Source: Verrucomicrobiota bacterium
Lineage (GTDB): Bacteria > Verrucomicrobiota > Verrucomicrobiia > Opitutales > Opitutaceae
Direction of reading: 5' to 3'
Assembly (NCBI GenBank): GCA_030916665.1
Contig: JAUPWC010000589.1
Coordinates: forward strand, 1-7,458
DNA: 7,458 nt
Below, piece by piece: positions 1 to 6,046 of the stretch (position 1 is its first letter; each line of letters begins with the position of its first letter). The notes beneath the pieces were generated by a model. The model saw only the letters and a program-made list of their open reading frames with translations. It did not search any database and was not told where the DNA came from. The position numbers and the translations under genes are program-made.

Positions 1-2
1 TC

Positions 3-797
3 GACACCTATCTCATCGAGACGCTGAACGTGATGGACCTGATGCCGTTTGTGACGGGCGTCACGGTGCCGAAGCTCAATCAAGCGAACCTGAGACAGAT
101 TGAAATCCCCCTGCCGCCGCTGGAGGAACAGCGGCGGATCGTGGCGGAGATCGAGGGCTACCAGCAGGTCATCGACGGCGCCCGCCAAATCCTCGCCGCC
201 TGGAATCCTCAACTCACGATTGATCCCGAGTGGCCGATGGTCCCGCTTGGCGAAGCTTGCGAAATGAAACGCGGACGTTTCTCGCACCGCCCACGCAACG
301 ATCCTCGGTTCTACGGCGGGAAACATCCGTTCATCCAAACCGGTGACGTGGCGCGCTCCAAAGGCGGCCCCGTGTCGCACACGCAGACCCTGAACGAAGA
401 AGGGCTGGCGGTGAGTAAACTTTTCCAGCCGCCGGTCGTGCTCATCACGATTGCCGCAAACATCGGAGAGACCGGTATCCTGACTTACCCGGCCTGCTTT
501 CCTGACTCAGTCGTTGGTCTCACTCCGAAACCGGGAGTGCTCGCTCCGTATCTCGAACTCGCGATGCGCGGCAAGAAAGAGGAACTGGACCGGATGGCAC
601 CGCAAATGGCGCAGAAGAACATCAACATCGAGATTCTGGAATCTGTCCAAATCCCCCTCCCCCCGAAGCTCGAGCAGGAGCGGATCGTGGCGGAGCTGGA
701 GGCGGAGGCGGCGCGGATCGTGGCCGTGCGCGGCCTGATCCCGGTCTTCGAGGCCAAGATCCAGCGCACCCTCGCCCGCTTCTGGGGCACGGCTTGA
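3..797 (+). CDS. hsdS: Type I RM specificity subunit HsdS (or HsdM-HsdS fusion), 5'-truncated by window edge
   Basis: This is the 3' part of the DNA-recognition subunit of a type I RM enzyme, which directs the methylase and the HsdR translocase to a bipartite target. The frame is open from base 3, giving 264 visible residues; the GTG at 30 and ATG at 33 are internal, so the true start is upstream. Visible order: the end of target-recognition domain 1 (TRD1); a conserved helix region with IEIPLPPLEEQRRIVAEIE at about residues 33-51 (nt 99-155); TRD2 from about WPMVPLGEAC (residue 77) to about 215; then a second helix region with QIPLPPKLEQERIVAELE near nt 648-700. The tandem TRD/conserved-region architecture and the LPPLEEQ-type motif are diagnostic of HsdS. 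The linker around GYQQVIDGARQIL and DPEWPMV resembles proteins I recall in which HsdS domains are fused behind an HsdM methylase, so a fusion is possible. TRD sequence does not reveal the DNA target. It ends in TGA 144 bp before the next gene. Confidence 0.9.
   Translation, partial: DTYLIETLNVMDLMPFVTGVTVPKLNQANLRQIEIPLPPLEEQRRIVAEIEGYQQVIDGARQILAAWNPQLTIDPEWPMVPLGEACEMKRGRFSHRPRNDPRFYGGKHPFIQTGDVARSKGGPVSHTQTLNEEGLAVSKLFQPPVVLITIAANIGETGILTYPACFPDSVVGLTPKPGVLAPYLELAMRGKKEELDRMAPQMAQKNINIEILESVQIPLPPKLEQERIVAELEAEAARIVAVRGLIPVFEAKIQRTLARFWGTA
102..149 (+). repeat. Copy 1 of the in-frame HsdS conserved-region repeat
   Basis: This segment encodes the first LPPLEEQRRIVAE helix start. It contains AAATCCCCCT (103-112) and GCGGATCGTGGCGGAG (134-149), both repeated exactly 546 bp downstream (649-658 and 680-695). 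The offset is a multiple of three, so the copies are in the same reading frame. Such nucleotide-level identity between the two HsdS conserved regions can support recombination that swaps or deletes a target-recognition domain. Confidence 0.75.
648..695 (+). repeat. Copy 2 of the in-frame HsdS conserved-region repeat
   Basis: This is the partner of the repeat at 102-149. It has the same 10-bp and 16-bp identical blocks, while the bases between them have diverged (CTCCCCCCGAAG here versus CTGCCGCCGCTG in copy 1). It encodes the second conserved helix start, IPLPPKLEQERIVAE. A related but shorter block, GCGGATCGTGG, recurs at about 712-722 inside the same helix. Confidence 0.75.
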
Positions 798-833
798 CAC
801 GCGGACCGGTGCTGCGGAACCTCTCGTCAGCAT

Positions 834-900
834 ACCCGCCAGGCTGAGGCGGCCGGAGCGCTCCGACCGCAGGCCCAAATGTGGCGGGTTTTTCTTTTTC
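834..900 (+). terminator. Nested hairpin plus T-rich tail, probable intrinsic terminator after hsdS
   Basis: The outer arms ACCCGCCA (834-841) and TGGCGGGT (882-889) are perfect 8-bp complements. Between them lies a second stem: GCGG (849-852) pairs with CCGC (867-870), and the 12-bp palindrome CGGAGCGCTCCG occupies 854-865. The outer 3' arm runs directly into TTTTT-C-TTTTT (889-899). GC-rich stems followed by a U-tract fit rho-independent termination on the + strand. The branched two-stem form is unusual; it could instead be an attenuator or a dispersed palindromic repeat. It lies 37 bp after the hsdS stop and 42 bp before the next start. Confidence 0.65.
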
Positions 901-941
901 GGTGCTTTCTTCGGCTGGGGATTCGGCTATCAAGCACCCGG

Positions 942-1835
942 ATGCTCTTCGACCGCCAACGCCTGCTGCTGACCCTGCTCGATGCCCTCGACGGCGTGGC
1001 GGCCAGCACGGATTTGCAGAAGCTGCTCTTCCTCTACACCCGCGAGTGGGAGGACGAGCCGAGCTATGATTTCGTGCCCTACCAGTTTGGCAGCTTCTCG
1101 TTCAGCTCCTACGCCGACAAGCGGAAGCTCATCGAGCGCGGCCTGCTGGAGGAGGACGCCGCCCGGTGGGTGCTGACGGAGACGGGCCGGCTCGCCGCCC
1201 GGCGGGAGCGGGCGTTGCTGGAGCGCACGCGCCGTTTTGCCGCCAGCCAGCCGCGCCGGGGAGATGCGCTGATCGCGGAGGTTTACCGCCGGTTTCCCTA
1301 CTACGCCACCCGCAGCAAGATCGCCGAGCGTGTGCTCCCGACCGCGGCCGACCGCGCCGCCATCGCCGCCGCCCGGCCGGCACAAAAGGGACCGGGGGTG
1401 GTCACGATCGGCTACGAGGGACGCAGCCTGGAGGCCTACCTCAACGCGTTGCTGCAGGATGCGGTAACGCTGTTGTGCGACGTGCGCAGGAATCCGCTCA
1501 GCCGCAAATACGGTTTCGCCAAGAGCACGTTGTCCAAGGCCTGCGAAAACGTCGGCATCCGCTACGAGCATGTGCCCGAGCTGGGCATCGCCTCGGAGGA
1601 GCGGCGGGAGCTGAAAACTCAGGCGGACTACGACGCGCTGTTCGCCGACTACGAGCGCACGAGCCTGCCCAAGCAGGGCGATGCGCTGCAAAAGATTTCC
1701 CAGTGGGTGCAATCCGAGGGCCATCGGGTCGCGCTCACCTGCTACGAAGCCGAACCGTGCCAGTGCCACCGCCATTGCGTGGCCGAGGCGCTGGAGCGGC
1801 TGGGCGGTGCCAGCCTGGCACCCCGGCACCTGTAA
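942..1835 (+). CDS. DUF488-family protein with an additional N-terminal domain
   Basis: A 297-residue protein of unknown biochemical role. Residues 1-85 begin MLFDRQRLLLTLLDAL and continue with LQKLLFLYTREW and YDFVPYQFGSFSF. This layout resembles the helical/winged Panacea (DUF4065, SocA-like) domain of antitoxin-type proteins, but that is my inference. Residues about 152-285 are a DUF488 domain: TIGYEGRSLEAY (155-166), LLCDVRRNPLSRKYGF (177-192), and the family's C-terminal signature ALTCYEAEPCQCHRHC (264-279). The last segment is rich in Cys and His (C267, C273, C275, H276, H278, C279), so metal binding is conceivable. I chose ATG 942 because the in-frame ATG at 879 sits inside the preceding hairpin and adds a non-conserved-looking leader. 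No clear Shine-Dalgarno sequence is visible; GGGG at 917-920 is too far upstream. The next gene follows after 10 bp. DUF488 genes occur in defence islands as well as elsewhere; the position inside an RM operon suggests an accessory role. Confidence 0.85.
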   Translation: MLFDRQRLLLTLLDALDGVAASTDLQKLLFLYTREWEDEPSYDFVPYQFGSFSFSSYADKRKLIERGLLEEDAARWVLTETGRLAARRERALLERTRRFAASQPRRGDALIAEVYRRFPYYATRSKIAERVLPTAADRAAIAAARPAQKGPGVVTIGYEGRSLEAYLNALLQDAVTLLCDVRRNPLSRKYGFAKSTLSKACENVGIRYEHVPELGIASEERRELKTQADYDALFADYERTSLPKQGDALQKISQWVQSEGHRVALTCYEAEPCQCHRHCVAEALERLGGASLAPRHL

Positions 1836-1845
1836 CCCCAACCTC

Positions 1846-2667
1846 ATGGCCCGCGAACGAGTCCTGATCACCGTCAAAACGTATCCGACCCTTTCGCAAA
1901 GCCACGTTGAGCTGGTTTGCACGGCGGGGTTCAGGGAAGACGGCTCGTGGGTGCGCATCTACCCGGTGCCTTTCCGGCTGATGGACCGCGACCAGCAGTT
2001 CGCCAAATGGACCTGGGTGGAACTGCCGCTGGTGCGGCGGACCAAGGACAAGCGCCCTGAGTCGCACAGCCCGGCCGACCGCAACGACATCACGGTGGGC
2101 GCCAAGGTCCCCACCGATGGCGAATGGCGGCAGCGCCGGGAGATCGCGCTGCAGCGCGGCCGGGTCTGGACCGATCTCACGAAGCTGATCGAGGCAGGCA
2201 AACGCGACGAGGTGTCGCTGGCGACCTTCAAGCCGGCCCGGATGCTGGGCTTCGAATGGCAGGCGGCGGAGGAAGCCAACTGGGATGCGGCGAAAGTGGC
2301 GGCGGTCGAGGCCCAGCTGCGACAACGGGACTTTTTCGACGCCGAAGCCGTCAATGACGATTTCCGCCCCGTGCGAAAACTGCCCTGGGATTTCTATTAT
2401 CGCTTCGCCGACGAGCAGGGGCGCGAATCCCGGATGCGTATCCTCGATTGGGAAATCGGCGCCCTCTACTGGGGTCTGGCCGACAAAGGCCACCCGCCGG
2501 CCACCGTGCTGGAAAAGGTTCGCGCCAAGTATGAAGACGATTTCTTCGCCAAAGACCTTCACCTTTTCCTCGGGACCACCTACGAATGGCACAGTCGGGC
2601 GCCCAATCCTTGGGTGATCATCGGCGTTTTCCCTCCTCCGATCCCAAAACAGCTGGAACTTCTCTGA
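1846..2667 (+). CDS. Conserved-looking protein of unknown function, partner of the DUF488 gene
   Basis: A 273-residue soluble protein I cannot assign to a named domain family. It has no signal peptide or membrane segment. The N-terminus is MARERVLITVKTYPTLSQ, followed by CTAGFREDGSWVRIYPVPFR (about 25-44), a basic stretch RRTKDKRPESHSPADR (64-79) and FKPARMLGFEW (128-138). The C-terminal half has KLPWDFYYRFADEQG (178-192), MRILDWEIGALYWG (197-210), DLHLFLGTTYEWH (237-249) and NPWVIIGVFPPP (254-265). Aromatic-rich strands at both ends suggest a compact alpha/beta fold. I recall similar 'hypothetical protein' sequences encoded beside DUF488 genes, but cannot verify that here. ATG 1846 is chosen because earlier in-frame codons lie inside the DUF488 gene. 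No Shine-Dalgarno sequence precedes it and only 10 bp separate it from the upstream stop, so translational coupling is likely. hsdR starts 6 bp after its TGA. Confidence 0.8.
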   Translation: MARERVLITVKTYPTLSQSHVELVCTAGFREDGSWVRIYPVPFRLMDRDQQFAKWTWVELPLVRRTKDKRPESHSPADRNDITVGAKVPTDGEWRQRREIALQRGRVWTDLTKLIEAGKRDEVSLATFKPARMLGFEWQAAEEANWDAAKVAAVEAQLRQRDFFDAEAVNDDFRPVRKLPWDFYYRFADEQGRESRMRILDWEIGALYWGLADKGHPPATVLEKVRAKYEDDFFAKDLHLFLGTTYEWHSRAPNPWVIIGVFPPPIPKQLELL

Positions 2668-2673
2668 CCCTGC

Positions 2674-5223
2674 ATGCCTTCCGAAGCCCAGGCCCGCGTT
2701 GCCATCAACAAGCTGCTGGAGGCGGCGGGCTGGCGGTTCCTCCCCGACGGGCGCGGACGGCGCGAGAACATCGTCTGCGAGCACCGGCTGAAGAAGAAGG
2801 CCTTCGCACCCAATGCCGACCTCGGCGCGGATTTCGAGCACGCGCCGGACGGCTTCGTGGACTACGTGCTGCTGGCCGACGACGGACGGCCCGTGGCCGT
2901 GGTCGAGGCCAAGCGCGAGAGCATCGAGCCCCTCGCCGCCAAGGAACAGGCCCGCGCCTACGCGGCGGGCCTGGGCGTCAGCCACATCTACCTCAGCAAC
3001 GGCCAGGTCCACTACTACTGGAACCTGCGGCAGGGAAATCCCGTGCGGGTCTCCCGCTTCCTGCCAGCGGAACAACTGGGCAAGGCCGCGGAATGGCGGC
3101 CCGACCCGCAGCGGCTCGCGGCGGTCGCGGTGGACGAGAACTACATCGCCGTCTCCCAGGACGCCCAATGGCCGGCCTACGGGCCGACCGAGCGCGCCGA
3201 GGTGGCGGTGAACAAGAAGATCCGCCTGCTGCGCGACTATCAGATCGCCGCCGTGCAGGCGCTTCAACGGGCCGCCCTCCCGGGCAAGCACCGTTTCCTC
3301 TTCGAAATGGCCACCGGCACGGGCAAGACCCTGCTCAGCGCCGCCATCGCCAAGCTCTACCTGCGCACCGAAAACGCCACGCGCATCCTCTTCCTCGTGG
3401 ATCGGCTGGAGCTGGAAACCCAGGCGTGGAAAAACTTCACCGCCTACCTCGCCGCCGACGGCATCAACACCGTCATCTACAAGCAAAACCGCGACGACTG
3501 GCGCCGCGCCCAGGTCGTCGTCACGACCATCCAAAGCCTCGCCACCAAGAACCGGTTCCAGACCGACTTCGCGCCGACGGACTTCCAGCTCCTGATCAGC
3601 GACGAGGCGCACCGCACCATCTCGGGCAACAACCGGGCGATCTTCGAGTATTTCACCGGCGCCAAGCTCGGCCTCACCGCCACGCCCCGCGATTACCTGA
3701 AGGGCGTGGACGACAAGGAGCGGCAGGAGGACCCGCGCGCCTTCGAGCGCCGGCTCCTGCTCGACACCTACCGCACCTTCGGCTGCGACGACGGCACGCC
3801 CACCTTCCGCTACAGCCTGCTCGACGCTGTCCGCGCCAAGCCGAAGCCCTACCTCGTCAACCCCGTCGCCCTCGACGCCCGCACCGAAATCACCACGCAA
3901 ATGCTGGCCGACGGCTACAGCGTGAAGGTCGAGGCCAACGAGGACGGCCAGGAGACGGAACTGGTTTTCACCGGCCGCGACTTCGAGAAGAAGTTCTTCT
4001 CCGACGAGACCAACGCCAGCTTCGTCAGCTGCTTCCTCGACCACGCCCAGCGCGACCCGCTCACCGGCGAGATCGGCAAGACCATCTGGTTCGCCGTGCG
4101 GCGCACGCACGCCACCAAGCTCGTGAAACTGCTGAATGATGAGGCCACCCGCCGCTGGCCGGCCGAATACGGTGCCGGCTCGGCCTTCGCCGTCCAGGTA
4201 ACCAGCGACCAGCCCGGCGCGCAGCAGATGACGATCGATTTCGCCAACAACAACCTGAACGGCCGCTCCCGCTGGCGCGCGGCCGAGCTGCGCGACTACG
4301 AGACCAGCCGCACCCGCGTCTGCGTGACCGTGGGCATGATGACCACCGGCTACGACTGCGAGGACGTGCTGAACGTGGTGCTGGGCCGGCCGATCTTCTC
4401 GCCCACGGATTTCATCCAGATCAAGGGTCGCGGCACCCGGCTGCACACCTTCAAACATGACGCCAGCGGGCGGACGGCGGCCAAGGACGGCTTTGCGCTC
4501 TTCGACTTCTTCGCCAACTGCGAGTTCTTCGAGGAAGAATTCGACTACGACCGGAAGCTGAGTCTGCCCAAGGCTCCGGACGGTGCCGGCGAAGGTCCCG
4601 ACGGCACGGGTGGCGGAGGCGAACCACCGCCCACGACTTACACCAACACGTCGCCGGACCCGATGAAAGAGGTGAACGCGGAACCGGTCGGGACCGACGG
4701 CATGAAGATCGACCGGGAGATGTTCCGCGCACGCTTTGCCGACGAGGCGCGGGCCGTGCCAGCGTTGCAGCAGGCCGTGGGCGCCGGCGACTGGGTGGGT
4801 GCCGAAGCGCTTTTCGAAAAGGTGCTGGCCCACAACCCCGAGGCGTTCTGGAGCCAGGAAAAGGTGCGCGACCTTTTCAAGAGCGACCGCCTTCCCGGCT
4901 TTCGCGAAATTCTGGAATTCATCTTCGGCCTCGCCCCGGGCATCGCCGACCGCGAGCAACTCGCCCACGAGCATTTCGAGCGGTTCCTCGCCACCGGGTC
5001 GTCCGATGCGACCAAGATCCGCGAGCTGCGGCACGTTTTCCATGCCTTCGTGTTGAACGGCGAAGCGAGGGGCATGCTCGAACGCGGCGACTTTGCCTCC
5101 CTGCGCGCCGTGGATGCCGGCTTGGTCCAGTCGCTCAAGGCCATCGGTCCGGACCAACTGGCTGCCCTCAAAGCCTACATCGCCACCAACGTGCGGCTGG
5201 ACGATTTCATCCGGGTGGCATGA
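2674..5223 (+). CDS. hsdR: Type I restriction enzyme R subunit HsdR (EcoEI/EcoAI-like)
   Basis: The 849-residue motor and nuclease subunit translocates DNA using ATP and cuts it when the HsdS-bound site is unmethylated. Domains in order: an N-terminal PD-(D/E)xK nuclease with D63 (FVDYVL), E78-A-K80 (VVEAKR) and the type I QxxxY motif Q92-Y96; a superfamily 2 helicase with Walker A ATGTGKT (213-219), DEAH (310-313), GLTATP (333-338), a motif V region VGMMTTGYDCED (553-564) and motif VI QIKGRGTR (582-589); a Gly/Pro-rich linker (about 633-662); and a C-terminal domain (about 665-849) matching in position and style the EcoEI R-subunit C-terminal domain that contacts the methylase core. Length is normal for type IB R subunits and all key catalytic residues are present, so the gene looks functional. 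ATG 2674 follows the previous stop by 6 bp with no visible Shine-Dalgarno sequence. Its stop overlaps the next start (ATGA, 5220-5223). Confidence 0.96.
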   Translation: MPSEAQARVAINKLLEAAGWRFLPDGRGRRENIVCEHRLKKKAFAPNADLGADFEHAPDGFVDYVLLADDGRPVAVVEAKRESIEPLAAKEQARAYAAGLGVSHIYLSNGQVHYYWNLRQGNPVRVSRFLPAEQLGKAAEWRPDPQRLAAVAVDENYIAVSQDAQWPAYGPTERAEVAVNKKIRLLRDYQIAAVQALQRAALPGKHRFLFEMATGTGKTLLSAAIAKLYLRTENATRILFLVDRLELETQAWKNFTAYLAADGINTVIYKQNRDDWRRAQVVVTTIQSLATKNRFQTDFAPTDFQLLISDEAHRTISGNNRAIFEYFTGAKLGLTATPRDYLKGVDDKERQEDPRAFERRLLLDTYRTFGCDDGTPTFRYSLLDAVRAKPKPYLVNPVALDARTEITTQMLADGYSVKVEANEDGQETELVFTGRDFEKKFFSDETNASFVSCFLDHAQRDPLTGEIGKTIWFAVRRTHATKLVKLLNDEATRRWPAEYGAGSAFAVQVTSDQPGAQQMTIDFANNNLNGRSRWRAAELRDYETSRTRVCVTVGMMTTGYDCEDVLNVVLGRPIFSPTDFIQIKGRGTRLHTFKHDASGRTAAKDGFALFDFFANCEFFEEEFDYDRKLSLPKAPDGAGEGPDGTGGGGEPPPTTYTNTSPDPMKEVNAEPVGTDGMKIDREMFRARFADEARAVPALQQAVGAGDWVGAEALFEKVLAHNPEAFWSQEKVRDLFKSDRLPGFREILEFIFGLAPGIADREQLAHEHFERFLATGSSDATKIRELRHVFHAFVLNGEARGMLERGDFASLRAVDAGLVQSLKAIGPDQLAALKAYIATNVRLDDFIRVA

Positions 5224-5894
5224 GCAACCTCCTCGACAATATTATCTGGCACGCCCTGTCGGGGCCGCTGGCGAAATTTTCTACCGGCACCGACCGGGCG
5301 CGGCGGTTTGCGCCGGGGTTTTCACCCATCCTCGGCTTCGCCGACACCACGCAGCCGGATTTCGCGGCGCTGGCGCCGTTCTGCGGGGCGGACGAGCATT
5401 TCTACTGCGGCGACTGGGCGGGACCGATGCCCGCCGGGTGGAGGCTCGACGAGGAGTCCACGATGTTCCGCATGGTCTGGGCGGGCGAGCCGCCGGTGAA
5501 GGACGAGGCGCCCGACGCCGTGCCGCTCGGTCGGGAACACGCGATGCCGGCGCTCGAGCTGGCGATGCTCACCCACCCCGGCCCGTTCGGGCCGCGCACG
5601 ATCGAACTGGGCGAGTATTTCGGTTTCTTCGAGAACGGCCGCCTGATCGCCATGGCCGGAGAGCGCCTGCACGCGGGCACCCTGCGCGAAATCAGCGGCG
5701 TGTGCACCGATCCGGATTTCCAGGGCCGCGGCTTCGCCCGCCGGCTGATGCTCAAGCTCATCCGCTTGCAGCTACAGCGCGGGCAGACCCCGTTCCTCCA
5801 CGTGATGCGCGAAAACTTCGCCGTCCAGTTCTACGAAAGGCTCGGCTTCCGCAAGGTAAAGGAACCGGTCGTTCGCGTGGTGGCGAGAATCTGA
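5220..5894 (+). CDS. GNAT-family N-acetyltransferase (FR47-like)
   Basis: A 224-residue enzyme predicted to transfer the acetyl group of acetyl-CoA to an amine; the substrate is unknown. The C-terminal GNAT core (about 120-215) shows FFENGRLIAMAGERLH (136-151), then EISGVCTDPDFQGRGFARRL (157-176). The latter contains the acetyl-CoA pyrophosphate-binding loop QGRGFA (168-173). It is followed by FLHVMRENFAVQFYERLGF (192-210), the usual last strand and helix. The first 120 residues begin LLDNIIWHALSGPLAKF, a start I associate with a recurring GNAT subfamily in GC-rich bacteria; this region may be a degenerate second GNAT fold. The start codon overlaps the hsdR stop by 4 bp, implying translational coupling and cotranscription. 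It is not a known type I RM component, so it may be cargo or may protect or modify a host protein. It is the last + strand gene of the cluster. Confidence 0.9.
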   Translation: MSNLLDNIIWHALSGPLAKFSTGTDRARRFAPGFSPILGFADTTQPDFAALAPFCGADEHFYCGDWAGPMPAGWRLDEESTMFRMVWAGEPPVKDEAPDAVPLGREHAMPALELAMLTHPGPFGPRTIELGEYFGFFENGRLIAMAGERLHAGTLREISGVCTDPDFQGRGFARRLMLKLIRLQLQRGQTPFLHVMRENFAVQFYERLGFRKVKEPVVRVVARI

Positions 5895-5905
5895 CCCCTC
5901 AAGCA

Positions 5906-5999
5906 GTCATCCTGAGCGCAGCGAAGGATCCAGCAGGATGTGCGTGGCCGGTTTTCGCTCCGGAGCAGCCACTGGATTCTTCGCTGCGCTCAGAATGAC
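5906..5999. repeat. Long imperfect inverted repeat between convergent genes
   Basis: The 28-base left arm (5906-5933, core CTGAGCGCAGCGAAG) and right arm (5972-5999, core CTTCGCTGCGCTCAG) are complementary at 26 of 28 positions, around a 38-base loop. The loop itself holds the palindrome GCTCCGGAGC (5957-5966). One mismatch becomes a G-U pair in the + transcript and the other in the - transcript. The core matches a dispersed intergenic element I know from many bacterial genomes, which in conceptual translation gives the spurious peptides HSERSEES and FAALRMT. Lying between the GNAT stop (5894) and the hydrolase stop (6047), it could act as a bidirectional transcription barrier; T-rich sequence follows at 6011-6024 on the + strand. 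Confidence 0.85.
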
Positions 6000-6046
6000 A
6001 TGCTTCGGGTATTTTGGGCTTTTTCGCCTTTAGTGGCCCACGATTT

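Noticed and set aside
794..823. TTGACA overlapping the hsdS stop codon as a -35 promoter element
   Set aside because: At the expected 16-18 bp spacing there is no TATAAT-like hexamer (only GAACCT or similar), and transcription from it would run straight into the hairpin at 834-900.
879..941. Upstream in-frame ATG (879) as start of the DUF488 gene
   Set aside because: It overlaps the 3' region of the hairpin and U-tract and would add a 21-residue leader (MWRVFLFRCF...) unlike the start expected for this protein. ATG 942 gives a sensible N-terminus.
2586..4139. 517-codon + strand frame overlapping hsdR
   Set aside because: The Arg/Pro/Ala-rich composition is typical of an out-of-frame shadow. 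The hsdR frame carries every nuclease and helicase motif.
1735..5157. Very long (1140-codon) open frame on the - strand across three + strand genes
   Set aside because: It lies antisense to genes with clear family motifs and is rich in Gly, Val, Ala, Glu and Arg. This is the pattern produced when GC-rich third positions on the + strand suppress antisense stops. It has no recognisable domain.
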